Made by a program: the position numbers and the translations under genes
In this document: piece by piece, positions 28,510 to 36,288 of the stretch
Position numbering within the stretch: the stretch's first letter is position 1
How the letters are laid out: every line of letters begins with the position of its first letter
The notes under the pieces: model-generated
What the model was told of the DNA's origin: nothing
Seen by the model: only the letters and a program-made list of their open reading frames with translations
The model's database searches: none
Assembly (NCBI RefSeq): GCF_041431415.1
Contig: NZ_CP107846.1
Coordinates: forward strand, 1 to 64,000
DNA: 64,000 bases
Origin: Streptomyces sp. NBC_00513
Lineage (GTDB): Bacteria > Actinomycetota > Actinomycetes > Streptomycetales > Streptomycetaceae
Direction: 5' to 3'

Positions 28510-28851
28510 TTGACCACGCGCATCACCTTCGACCTGCCCGGCGCCTCGGGCGGGTCCCAGACCGTCGACCTGCCCGACGACATCGCCCTCGCCCTGTACG
28601 ACGGCCTCACGAACAGTCGTGCCGTCATCGACCCCAAGGCCGAGGACTTCGACGAGCTCATCGCCTCCACTAGCCTGCTGAGCCGGCTCATCACCCACCT
28701 GACGCTGTCCCGCGAGCGTCACATCGCGGCGGCCGACGCCACCAGCCCGAACGCGAACCGCCGGGCCATCGGCATCGCCGCCGCGATGCAGCCCTCGCAG
28801 CTCGGTGTCGTGCTGGAACGCAACGGCCGGCCCCGCAGCCGCAGGGCCTGA
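28510..28851 (+). CDS. Small orphan protein with TTG start
   Basis: A 113-residue protein. GGAGG (28499-28503) stands six bases before TTG 28510, which decides the start over an upstream in-frame ATG with no ribosome site. The sequence begins (L/M)TTRITFDLPGASGGSQTV with two short strands, then helices (ALYDGLTNSRAVIDPKAEDF; SLLSRLITHLTLSRERHIAA) and a basic tail (RNGRPRSRRA). Probably the first gene of an operon with the APH-like kinase 55 bases downstream. Function unknown. Confidence 0.75.
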   Translation: MTTRITFDLPGASGGSQTVDLPDDIALALYDGLTNSRAVIDPKAEDFDELIASTSLLSRLITHLTLSRERHIAAADATSPNANRRAIGIAAAMQPSQLGVVLERNGRPRSRRA

Positions 28852-28906
28852 GCCCACAACCCCCTCCCCGGTTCCCCGAAGTCCTCACAGCCCGGAAGGA
28901 AGTCCC

Positions 28907-29890
28907 GTGGAACTCCACGTCATCGAGCGGTCCGCCAACGCCTTTCAGCAAGGCTTGACCGAACGCCAGATCCTGGCGGTCACCCGGCGTGCCTTCGGGC
29001 CCGGCACCGAGGTCCTTTCCGCGACGGAGCTGGGCGGCGGCATGTACAACACGACCTACCGCATCGACCTGGCCAGCGGTGAGGAGCCGGTCGTCCTGCG
29101 GGTGGCGCCCGAACCGGAGCGGCAGTTCCACTCCGAGCAGGAACTCATGCGGGCGGAGTACGCGTCGGTGCCGTGGCTCGCGCCGATCGCGGACTTGATG
29201 CCGCGAGTCCTGGCGGCCGACTTCACCCAGGCCGTCATCGGCCGGGACTGGATGATCCAGTCCTTCCTGCCCGGCACCCCGGCGCCGGAACTGCTCGGGT
29301 CGTACCCGAAGGAGACCCATGGGGCGTTCTTCCGGCAGATGGGCGAGATCACGGCGGCCGTGCACGCCGTCGCCGGGCCCTGGTTCGGCCCGGTCACCGG
29401 CCCCGGACACTCGCGTTGGAGCGAGGCCGTCGTCACGTCCCTGCACCTGATCGCCGAGGACGTCGAGAGCTGCGGCCTGGACGCGGCCGACCTCCGCAAA
29501 GCCGCCGACACCGCCCAGGCTGGCGCGCGGGTCTTGAACGAGGTCGCGGTGCCGCGGCTGCTGACCGGGGACCTGTGGACGGTGAACACCATGCTCGCGG
29601 CCGCGCCGGTCCCCACGATCTGCGGTGTCCTGGACATGGACCGCACCTGGTGGGGTGATCCGGAGGCGGACTGGACGATGCGGATGGCCCGGGCCAAGCA
29701 GGACGCCCGTACGGCGTTCTTCGACTCCTACGGCCGCCCGGCTGAGACCGAGGCGGGCGCGTGGCGGCGGCACGTGTACGAAGTGCGCCACCTCGGCGCG
29801 CTGCGTCTGGAGCGGCACCGGCTCGGCAACGAGGCCGGCGTCGAGGACTCCTACGGGGCCGTCGCCGAGGAACTCGCCGCCCTGATCTGA
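28907..29890 (+). CDS. Aminoglycoside-phosphotransferase-family kinase
   Basis: A 327-residue small-molecule kinase of the APH fold. N-lobe: ELGGGMYNTTYRIDLAS (glycine-rich loop) and PVVLRVAPEP with the likely ATP-binding lysine replaced by Arg. C-lobe: catalytic loop LLTGDLWTVNTML, where the usual His of H-x-D is Gly, and the metal-binding motif VLDMDRTWWGDPEAD. GTG 28907 has GGAAGGAAG upstream. The gene converges on the RiPP-like operon ending at 29951, so self-resistance or a tailoring phosphorylation is conceivable, but it may belong with the small gene upstream. Substrate unknown. Confidence 0.82.
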   Translation: MELHVIERSANAFQQGLTERQILAVTRRAFGPGTEVLSATELGGGMYNTTYRIDLASGEEPVVLRVAPEPERQFHSEQELMRAEYASVPWLAPIADLMPRVLAADFTQAVIGRDWMIQSFLPGTPAPELLGSYPKETHGAFFRQMGEITAAVHAVAGPWFGPVTGPGHSRWSEAVVTSLHLIAEDVESCGLDAADLRKAADTAQAGARVLNEVAVPRLLTGDLWTVNTMLAAAPVPTICGVLDMDRTWWGDPEADWTMRMARAKQDARTAFFDSYGRPAETEAGAWRRHVYEVRHLGALRLERHRLGNEAGVEDSYGAVAEELAALI

Positions 29891-29902
29891 CCACGGGCAC
29901 AT

Positions 29903-29942
29903 CGAAGGGGGCCCCACCCAGGTCTGGGTGGCGCCCCCTTCG
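29903..29942. terminator. Bidirectional terminator
   Basis: Outer arms CGAAGGGGGC and GCCCCCTTCG pair perfectly, with an inner CCACCCA/TGGGTGG stem, between convergent genes ending at 29890 (+) and 29951 (-). It closes the RiPP-like operon. Confidence 0.8.
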
Positions 29943-29950
29943 GTGTGCGG

Positions 29951-31195
29951 TCAGGCGGGCTGCGGTTGGACGTGGACCTCGATGTCGTCGAGCACTTGGG
30001 CGACGCGGGCCTGGGTGGTGCGGGCGTCGGGGCTGACGACGATGAAGCTGCCCAGCCGTCCCGCGTTGGTGTGGGCGGGTCCGACGAAGTCGCCGGGGCG
30101 GGCCCGGAGACGGACGAGGGGGGTGTCCGGGCCTGGTCGGGGCAGGCCGGTGATGGAGGTGAGGCGCCCGGCGGCCGGGCTGGTGAGGAACCGGGCGGTG
30201 GCGTGGTGGCGGCGGGCGGGGGTGAGTCGGGCCGGGCGGCCGAGGGCGATGTCGAGGAGGGCAGTCCAGGGGTTGATGCCCAGGGCGTGGTGCAGGAGTT
30301 CGCCGATGTGGCCGGCGCCGATGCGTGCCCCGGTCTCGATGACGTACGGCCGGCCGGTGGGGGTGACGATGACCTCGGTGTGGGAGGCGCCGTTGCGAAT
30401 TCCGACGGCGCGGACCGCCCTCGCCACCTCCCGGTGGATGGCTTGTTCCACCGCAGGCGGGAGCTGGGTCGGCAAGGTGTGGGCGAGTTCGACCCGGTGG
30501 GCGCCGGTGGTGGTGGTCTTGGTGGTGATGGCCAGGTGGGTGGTCCGCCCGTGCTGGGTGAAGGACTCCACGCTGTACTCGCGCCCCGGAATGTACTGCT
30601 GGAGCAGCACCGTACGGCCGCCGCCTCCCCCGTACATGCCCGGTGCGGTGTGGGCCGTCTGCCAGGCGGTGTCGGCGTCCTGGAGGCGGGCGAGGACGGT
30701 GACGCCCTGGGAGCCGGCGGCGTCTGCCGGCTTGACGATGACGGGGAGCCGCGTGCCGGGCAGCAGGAACCGGGCTCGCAGCACGGCCGGGGCGGCAACG
30801 GTGTGGGTGCGGGGAGTGGTGACGCCGGCGGTGGTGAAGGCGGTGGCCATGGCGGCTTTGTCGCGGGCCGCGTGGGCGCCGACGGGGTCGTTGCCGGGCA
30901 GGTCAAGGAGGGCGCAGGTGTGGGCGACCAGCGGGGTGAGGTATTCGTTCGTGGTCAGGACGGCGGCGGCGTTGATGCGGCGGGCGTAGGCGACGGTGTC
31001 GGCGAGGGCCTGCTGCGGGTTGGTCAGGTCGGTGGTGAGGGTGCCGGCCAGCACGCCGCGCAGTGCGGGGCTGTAGTCGGTGAGGGCCTGGGTGGTGGTG
31101 ACGGTGTGGACGGGGTGGCCGGAGGCGGCCGCGGTCCGGGCCAGATGCCCGGATTCGGGGCCGGCCGCCTCTAGGAGCAGGATGGGACGGTTCAC
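29951..31195 (-). CDS. ATP-grasp amide ligase (L-amino-acid-ligase type)
   Basis: A 414-residue ATP-grasp enzyme. N-terminal pre-ATP-grasp part: PILLLEAAGPESGHLARTAA, then AVLTTNEYLTPLVAHTCALL and HAARDKAAMATAFTTAGV. Core: LPVIVKPADAAGSQGVTVL supplies the ATP-binding lysine and glycine loop, VLLQQYIPGREYSVESF follows, and PYVIETGARIGAGHIGELLH carries the Mg-binding E. This matches the carbamoyl-phosphate-synthase-like clade with BacD-type amino-acid ligases, joining a carboxylate to an amine via acyl phosphate. It starts with GTG overlapping the amidinotransferase stop (GTGA) and is the last gene of the operon. Partner substrates unknown. Confidence 0.88.
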   Translation of the reverse strand: MNRPILLLEAAGPESGHLARTAAASGHPVHTVTTTQALTDYSPALRGVLAGTLTTDLTNPQQALADTVAYARRINAAAVLTTNEYLTPLVAHTCALLDLPGNDPVGAHAARDKAAMATAFTTAGVTTPRTHTVAAPAVLRARFLLPGTRLPVIVKPADAAGSQGVTVLARLQDADTAWQTAHTAPGMYGGGGGRTVLLQQYIPGREYSVESFTQHGRTTHLAITTKTTTTGAHRVELAHTLPTQLPPAVEQAIHREVARAVRAVGIRNGASHTEVIVTPTGRPYVIETGARIGAGHIGELLHHALGINPWTALLDIALGRPARLTPARRHHATARFLTSPAAGRLTSITGLPRPGPDTPLVRLRARPGDFVGPAHTNAGRLGSFIVVSPDARTTQARVAQVLDDIEVHVQPQPA

Positions 31196-32343
31196 GTGAG
31201 GTAGTCCTCGCAGGCGCCGTCTCGGCGGGTGTCGAGGGTGAAGCAGTGGAAGCCGCCGCCGAAGAGCCGGCGGTGGCGGTGCCGTACGGGGACGACGGTG
31301 AAGTGCTCGGCTTCGAGGGTCTTGATCAGGCCGGTGCAGTCGGCGTTGACCAGGACGGTGTCCGGGTCGACGGAGAGGACGTTGAGGTCGATGTAGGGGC
31401 TGGTCAGGACGAGGTCGGCGTCGCCGTAGGCGGGGAAGGCGCCGGTGTCCGGTTGGGGCGGGACGATGAACTTCCAGTTCCGCAGCGGTTCGGGGAGCAT
31501 GTCGCGGATGCCGTCGTGGCGGGCGAGGAACACCCCGGGGCGCAGTGCGAGGAGCATGGAGTCGATGTGGTTGTCGGCCATGCGGTAGACGCGGTGGATG
31601 CGGTAGCGATCCCCGAGGTGGCGCTCCAGCCATTCGGCGCCGCGGGCGTGGTTGGCCTGGGCGATGTTGACGACCAGGTCGCGGCCGAGGCGCAGGACCT
31701 GGGCGCCGTCGAGCATCATCTCGTAGCCGACGTCGTACGGGCCGGGTCGGGGGTCGTCGACGGGTTCGGTGGGGCCGCCGAGGGTGGTGGTGGCGTCCCG
31801 GGCGTAGGAGAGGTCGAAGCTGGCGTCGGTGAGGGTGGGCCGCGGCATCGTGGTCCAGCGGGCGCCCGCCTGCCAGTAGTCGTTGAACACCTGGGCGAGG
31901 AGGCGGGTTTCCAGGTAACGGGCGCGGATCGCGGGCGGGGTCTCGATGATCTCGTCGCCGAGGATCAGGGTGTTGTCGCGGATGTTCAGGGCGGGAACCG
32001 GCGGTGCGGTCCAGCCCAGGCCGGCGATCGGCGCCGGGTCGGCGGGCAGGGGGATCGGCCGGTGAACGGTGATCCCGAGCTCGGTCAGGACCTGGGCGAG
32101 GTCTTCGACGTCCTCGGCGAGTTCCTCGGCGTAGCGGCGGTTGATCGCCCACTGCTCCGGTCGCGTGTCGGCCTCGGTGGGGGTGACGAGGCGGGGGTAG
32201 GCCCAGTCGGAGCGGAAGCCGGTGAGGTTCTCGTGGTGGAACAGTTCGAAGGAGACGTCGCGGTCGTGGCCGGTGTAGTTGGTCGCGGATCCGACGATGA
32301 TCTCGCGCAGGCGGGTGAAGTCGTTGTGGCTGCTCAGGCGCAT
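31192..32343 (-). CDS. Glycine-amidinotransferase (AGAT/StrB1-like)
   Basis: A 383-residue amidinotransferase. MRLLGRDLVV-type block QVLRLGRDLVVNIAQANHAR matches the AGAT motif bearing the catalytic Asp; MADNHIDSMLLALRPG holds the His; and RRLFGGGFHCFTLDTRRDG near the C-terminus holds the nucleophilic Cys, closely matching AGAT G-G-G-F-H-C. These enzymes move the amidino group of arginine onto an amine to make a guanidino compound. ATG 32343 was chosen (MRLSSHNDFTRLREI); the upstream frame is antisense to other reading frames. Expected role: guanidinylation of an amino acid or of the peptide amino terminus. Confidence 0.9.
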   Translation of the reverse strand: MRLSSHNDFTRLREIIVGSATNYTGHDRDVSFELFHHENLTGFRSDWAYPRLVTPTEADTRPEQWAINRRYAEELAEDVEDLAQVLTELGITVHRPIPLPADPAPIAGLGWTAPPVPALNIRDNTLILGDEIIETPPAIRARYLETRLLAQVFNDYWQAGARWTTMPRPTLTDASFDLSYARDATTTLGGPTEPVDDPRPGPYDVGYEMMLDGAQVLRLGRDLVVNIAQANHARGAEWLERHLGDRYRIHRVYRMADNHIDSMLLALRPGVFLARHDGIRDMLPEPLRNWKFIVPPQPDTGAFPAYGDADLVLTSPYIDLNVLSVDPDTVLVNADCTGLIKTLEAEHFTVVPVRHRHRRLFGGGFHCFTLDTRRDGACEDYLT

Positions 32344-32369
32344 GGGAGAGGTTCCTTCGTCTCGCGTGG

Positions 32370-33323
32370 TCAAGCCGTGGCGGCGGTGAGCGTGCGGTGG
32401 GTGTGGGTGCGGCCGTGGCGGGCGTGCAGGACGGCTCCGCCGTCCGGGGTGGGGGCGAGGGTGCGGGCCTCGCTCCAGGCGCTGAACCGCCACTCCCCCG
32501 GGCCGGCGGGCAGCAGCGCGAAGGTCCGCTCGGCGGTGGTCAGCGTGAGGTGGTCGGCGGCGTGGCCGAGCTCCGCCGTTGTCGGGTCGCCGTCGAGGGG
32601 CCGGTCGAGGCTGAAATCGGTGAACCCGGCCGGGAGGAGCAGGGTGCGGGGCAGGCCGGCGGGGATGGTCCGGCCCAGCGGGGTGGGGTAGTTGATCAAG
32701 ACGTCGGCGTCGGGCAGCTGCTCCTGCCAGGCGGGCGGGAAGAGCGCGGCGAGCTCGATGGTGAACAGGACGTCGATAACGGCGTGGACGCGGGTGGTGG
32801 TGCCGAGGTTGCGGACGGCGTGCTCGCGGGAGAAGTCGCCGTACCAGAACTCGCCGGGCTGCCAGGTGTGTTCGGTGCCGTCGAGGTAGAGAACGGCGTC
32901 GGGGTTGGTGGTCAGGGGGATGTGGAGGCGGGCGCAGCCGCGGGCCAGGCTGTACTTGGGGTCGCAGTGCCGCTCGCCGGCTGCGCCCGGGCCGAGGGCC
33001 ATGAGGCGGGCGGCGTTCAGCGGAGCCGGGATGGCGGCGAGGACCTCGGCGAGGTAGGGCATGCGGTCCAGCCAGCCGGTGGGGGCGTAGGTGTCGGGCC
33101 CGGGACCGCCGGGGTCGGTGCGGTCCGCGTCGCCGTTCGGTGCGATCAGCGGCAGGACCCGCCAGTCGATGTCAGTGACGGTGCCGAGCAGGCCGCCCGG
33201 GGCGCGGCCCTGCTGGAGGTCCCAGGTGTGGCTGGTGACCTGGGTGAGGTCGGCGGCCAGCCGGCCGATGTCCAGGGATCGGGTCAGGCGGGCGGCGGCG
33301 GGAGGCAGGGGCTTGGTGCTCAT
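32370..33323 (-). CDS. Aspartyl/asparaginyl beta-hydroxylase-like 2OG oxygenase
   Basis: A 317-residue Fe(II)/2-oxoglutarate oxygenase. The block GERHCDPKYSLARGCARLHI (about 125-145) carries H-x-D, and EFWYGDFSREHAVRNLG carries the distal His, with TRVHAVIDV supplying the Arg for 2-oxoglutarate. The surrounding cupin strands (LHIPLTTNPDAVLYLDG) are those of the Asp/Asn beta-hydroxylase family. Start ATG 33323 has GGAG eight bases upstream. In context the obvious candidate substrate is the Asp of the MSYDH peptide, to give beta-hydroxyaspartate; this is inference. Confidence 0.85.
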   Translation of the reverse strand: MSTKPLPPAAARLTRSLDIGRLAADLTQVTSHTWDLQQGRAPGGLLGTVTDIDWRVLPLIAPNGDADRTDPGGPGPDTYAPTGWLDRMPYLAEVLAAIPAPLNAARLMALGPGAAGERHCDPKYSLARGCARLHIPLTTNPDAVLYLDGTEHTWQPGEFWYGDFSREHAVRNLGTTTRVHAVIDVLFTIELAALFPPAWQEQLPDADVLINYPTPLGRTIPAGLPRTLLLPAGFTDFSLDRPLDGDPTTAELGHAADHLTLTTAERTFALLPAGPGEWRFSAWSEARTLAPTPDGGAVLHARHGRTHTHRTLTAATA

Positions 33324-33337
33324 GGGGCGGGCTCCGT

Positions 33338-34738
33338 TCAGGACGAGAAGGCGGTGACCGGGATGCCGACGTGGTCGGCGGGGTCGAACGCGGCCGCGGG
33401 GCGGGTGGCGAAGCGGGCGTCGAGGAGGGCGAAGGGCGCCTCGTGGCCGGTGGCGGGGTCGTAGGCGAGGCAGAAGACGAACTGCGCGCCGTCCGGGCCG
33501 GGGGCGATGGGCATGGAGACGATCACCCCGGTCCGGCTGGCGGGGTCCCAGGCCAGGTCGAGGTCGGCCAGGGCCTGGTGGAAGGCGTCGGCGTCGGGGA
33601 CGTGCCAGGTCGGGGGGACGTGGTACTCGACGACCGCGCGGGCCGGGTGGTCTGCGGTGCCGACGATCCGGTGGGCGATGACCTGGTAGATGTGCAGGCT
33701 GCCGGAGACCTGGGCGTTGACCTCGGTGAAGTACACGCGGCCGTCGGGGGTGGTGATGGCGTCTGCGGACAGGTGGCCTCGGTAGCCGAGCGAGCGGTAG
33801 GCCTCGGCGAGGCGGGCGCCGTTGTCGACCAGGCGGGCGTGGACCAGCGGATTGAGGCCCTGGAGTGGGACGGTCTGGTGGGAGAGGCGGCGGCCGACGT
33901 AGTGCAGGCGGCCCTGCTCGGTCGGGCAGGTGCCGGAGTCGTCGGTGAAGTGCTCGGAGTACACGGCCTCGGCGCCGGGGGCGAACGCGGCGACGACGAC
34001 GGGGTGGCGTCCGTCCGCGGACGCCCAATCCCAGCGCTGCTGCCAGTAGGCGGTGACTCCGGCCGGGCCGGGGTCGAGGCGGTGCAGGTGGCGGGCGCCG
34101 ACGTGGTCGGTGACCAGCCGGCTGTCGGGGGCGAGGAGGATCTGGTTGCCGACTCCGGCGCCGTTGTGGGCCTGCTGGACGACCACCGCTTCGGCCTGGG
34201 CCAGGAGCCGGTGCGTGGCGGCGACGGCTTCCTGGCGGGAGCGGCAGACCTCCCCGGGAACGGTGGGGACGCCGGCCGCCGCGGCGATGGCCCGGAAGTT
34301 GGCCTTGTTGTTGCCGATCTCGGCGCCGCCCTGCGCGAAGTACGCCAGTCCGGGCATCCGGTCGGCGAGTCCCAGGGCGGTGGCGAAGCGGGCGACGGAG
34401 GCGGAGGGCCACAGGGCGAAGATCTCGCCGACCGCCTGCGGGCCGCCGGCCGGGCGGAGCGCGGCGCGGACCTGGTCGAGGAAGGCGGGGTCGGTGAGCG
34501 CTTCGGGGTCCAGGAGCATGCCGTTGTAGCGGCCGGGCGGGGCGGTCAGCACGGTGACCTCGCCGGGGCCGGTGCCGGTGAGCGTGAGGGCATAGTCGAG
34601 GAAGGCGGGATCGGGTTCGGTGCACAGGATCAGGACGTCGCCGGGGCGGGCGAACCAGGTCAGGCGCTGGGTCCAGGCCCGCATGTCCGTACGGGCGCGG
34701 ATGGAGGGGTCGATGTGGTTGCCGATCAGGATGCGCAA
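33338..34738 (-). CDS. PGM1-like ATP-grasp peptide ligase
   Basis: A 466-residue protein with a pre-ATP-grasp N-terminal domain (MRILIGNHIDPSIRARTDM; RPGDVLILCTEPDPAFLDY) followed by an ATP-grasp core: AQGGAEIGNNKANFRAIAAA, EAVVVQQAHNGAGVGNQILL (ATP-binding loop), GHLSADAITTPDGRVYFTEV then NAQVSGSLHIYQ (metal-binding E-x-N). This layout is that of the PGM1-type peptide ligase known from pheganomycin, which attaches a guanidino-bearing acid to the amino end of ribosomal peptides. The neighbouring amidinotransferase supports the comparison. Starts 42 bases after the P450 stop. Confidence 0.8.
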   Translation of the reverse strand: MRILIGNHIDPSIRARTDMRAWTQRLTWFARPGDVLILCTEPDPAFLDYALTLTGTGPGEVTVLTAPPGRYNGMLLDPEALTDPAFLDQVRAALRPAGGPQAVGEIFALWPSASVARFATALGLADRMPGLAYFAQGGAEIGNNKANFRAIAAAAGVPTVPGEVCRSRQEAVAATHRLLAQAEAVVVQQAHNGAGVGNQILLAPDSRLVTDHVGARHLHRLDPGPAGVTAYWQQRWDWASADGRHPVVVAAFAPGAEAVYSEHFTDDSGTCPTEQGRLHYVGRRLSHQTVPLQGLNPLVHARLVDNGARLAEAYRSLGYRGHLSADAITTPDGRVYFTEVNAQVSGSLHIYQVIAHRIVGTADHPARAVVEYHVPPTWHVPDADAFHQALADLDLAWDPASRTGVIVSMPIAPGPDGAQFVFCLAYDPATGHEAPFALLDARFATRPAAAFDPADHVGIPVTAFSS

Positions 34739-34780
34739 GGGAATCTCCGAGCAGAGGGGCGGGCGGCGAGGGCGTGGCCG

Positions 34781-35953
34781 TCAGGGGTGGAGGGTGGCGG
34801 GAAGGGCGACGAAGGTGCGCATCGTGGCCGACGGCTGCCGGCGGGCGGTGCCGGACGGCCGGAGCGGTGTGGGGTGGGTGCGCAGGGCGGCGAGGGCGGC
34901 GCGCAGGCAGGCCTGGGCCGCGCGGGTTCCGATGCAGGAGTGGGTGCCCCAGCCGTAGCCGAGGTGCCGGTTGTCGCGGCGCTCCAGCAGCAGCTGGTCG
35001 GGGGCGGGGAAGCGGGCCGGGTCGCGGTTGGCGGCCGCGAAGAGCAGCACGACCGCATCGCCGGCCGGGATGGGGATATCCGCAATCGTGGTGGCGCGGG
35101 TGGCGGTGCGGCTGGTGCCTTGGACTGGCCCGTCGAAGCGGACCAGTTCCTCGGCCGCCCACGGCACCACCCGCGGCTCCGAGCGCAGCCGGTACTGGAC
35201 GTCCGGGTGGCGGGTGAGGGTGTGCAGCGCGTTGCCCAGGGCGGCGGTCATGGTGCTGTAGCCACCCTGGAACATCACCCGCGCGGTGTTGCGGATGAAC
35301 AGCCCCTCCGTCTCGTCGGCGCCAGCGGAGAGGCCGGCGCGGACATGGGCGAGGAGGCCGCCGGGGCGGCCGGTTTCGGTGAACCAGGAGTCGACGAGGC
35401 TGGTCAGGTCCTCGCGTGCCCGGCGGCCGGGCTCGACGAGGGCGGGGTCGAGGCCGCCGTCCATGCTGCGCATGATCGCGTCGGAGGCGGCGGCGAACTC
35501 CGCCAGCGGCGGCTCGTCGACGCCGAGCAGGTCGCAGACCACCGACAGGGACAGCGGGGCGGCGAGCTCGGCCATGACGTCGAACGACGGCTGCTCGGCT
35601 GCGGCATGCAGAAGGTCGGCGGCGCGGTCGCGGGCGCGGGCCTCCAGGCCGGTCAGGTCTTGGGCGCGCAGGGCGTTCATGAAGAGCGAGCGCACGCCGG
35701 CCTGGTCGGGCGGGTCCAGCGACTGCACGCTCAGGCTCGCCGCGGGCACGGTGGCGCCGGTGCGGCGCCGGTCGCGGGCGAAGACGGCGTGGTCGCGCAG
35801 GATGGCCGTGCAGTCGGCGTACCGGGTGACCAGCCAGGAGGACATGCCGTCGTGCCAGGACACCGGGGCCTGCTCCCGCAGGGCGGTCAGGGCCGGGTAG
35901 GGGTTGTTGAGGGTGGCGGGGTCGAGGGGGTCGTAGGTCAGCACCGGCAGCAC
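34781..35953 (-). CDS. Cytochrome P450, probable peptide crosslinking enzyme
   Basis: A 390-residue bacterial P450. The heme loop HLGYGWGTHSCIGTR places the thiolate Cys near residue 340 (Tyr replaces the usual Phe at the loop start). ExxR is EELVR near 275. The I-helix reads VMFQGGYSTMTAALGN, lacking the canonical A-G-x-D/E-T-T acid-alcohol pair (Tyr-Ser-Thr instead), a feature seen in P450s that couple aromatic rings rather than hydroxylate. GTG 35953 has GGAG upstream. It is the first large gene downstream of the MSYDH pentapeptide gene and should form the Tyr-His biaryl bond. Confidence 0.9.
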   Translation of the reverse strand: MLPVLTYDPLDPATLNNPYPALTALREQAPVSWHDGMSSWLVTRYADCTAILRDHAVFARDRRRTGATVPAASLSVQSLDPPDQAGVRSLFMNALRAQDLTGLEARARDRAADLLHAAAEQPSFDVMAELAAPLSLSVVCDLLGVDEPPLAEFAAASDAIMRSMDGGLDPALVEPGRRAREDLTSLVDSWFTETGRPGGLLAHVRAGLSAGADETEGLFIRNTARVMFQGGYSTMTAALGNALHTLTRHPDVQYRLRSEPRVVPWAAEELVRFDGPVQGTSRTATRATTIADIPIPAGDAVVLLFAAANRDPARFPAPDQLLLERRDNRHLGYGWGTHSCIGTRAAQACLRAALAALRTHPTPLRPSGTARRQPSATMRTFVALPATLHP

Positions 35954-35989
35954 GAGCGTCTCCAGGTGGTGTCTCGGGGCGGGATGGCA

Positions 35990-36031
35990 CAGGGGCCCGG
36001 GCCCGGCGCTGACGCCGGGCCCGGGCCCCTG
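35990..36031 (-). terminator. 19-bp hairpin between peptide gene and P450 (attenuator)
   Basis: The left arm 35990-36008 and right arm 36013-36031 pair perfectly over 19 bases with a CTGA loop; the arms consist of CAGGGGCCCGGG followed by CCCGGCG. It sits 22 bases after the MSYDH stop codon and 37 bases before the P450 start. It would let most transcripts end after the peptide gene, giving more precursor than enzyme. Confidence 0.8.
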
Positions 36032-36052
36032 TCACGGGGGACACGCGGGTGA

Positions 36053-36070
36053 TCAGTGGTCGTAGGACAT
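36053..36070 (-). CDS. Pentapeptide precursor MSYDH (biarylitide-type)
   Basis: ATG TCC TAC GAC CAC TGA encodes M-S-Y-D-H. Biarylitide precursors are pentapeptides of the form M-x-Y-x-H (e.g. MRYYH) encoded immediately upstream of a P450 that crosslinks Tyr and His; this 18-bp frame has that form and position exactly. A purine-rich AAGGGGGG lies ten bases upstream. The frame is also open upstream: a GTG at 36142 or ATG at 36157 would give a 29- or 34-residue precursor ending in the same five residues (upstream words TESGEASPTGQ and RIPRTKGGDPA), so a leader peptide cannot be excluded. Followed by the hairpin 35990-36031. Confidence 0.75.
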   Translation of the reverse strand: MSYDH

Positions 36071-36178
36071 GGCGGGGTCACCCCCCTTCGTCCTCGGGAT
36101 GCGCTGCCCGGTCGGGCTCGCCTCACCAGATTCCGTCCTCACCTGACCCGCCGTCATTGCCACCAGGGCGAGGGGACA

Positions 36179-36238
36179 TTGCGGGGTTCTCGCAATGCGC
36201 CAGACGGGCTGTGACGGAGTGGTGTCGCCCTGTCACAG
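36179..36238. promoter_or_regulatory. Operator-like inverted repeats in the divergent region
   Basis: Two inverted repeats lie between the peptide operon (-) and the regulator gene (+): ATTGCG...CGCAAT (36179-36197) and CTGTGAC...GTCACAG (36209-36238, 16 bases between arms). They are good candidates for binding sites of the HTH regulator encoded next door. I could not place exact -10/-35 boxes. Confidence 0.45.
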
Positions 36239-36288
36239 GGGTGGGCTACGGTTGCTGTCCCGATATCCCGCTCCCTCCGGGGGTGCCC

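Noticed and set aside
32370..36052. Very long antisense and alternative frames (about 890-1220 codons) across the RiPP operon
   Set aside because: They are Arg/Pro- or Gly/Val-rich shadows caused by high third-position GC; all motifs (P450 heme loop, ATP-grasp, AGAT Cys) lie in the chosen minus-strand frames.
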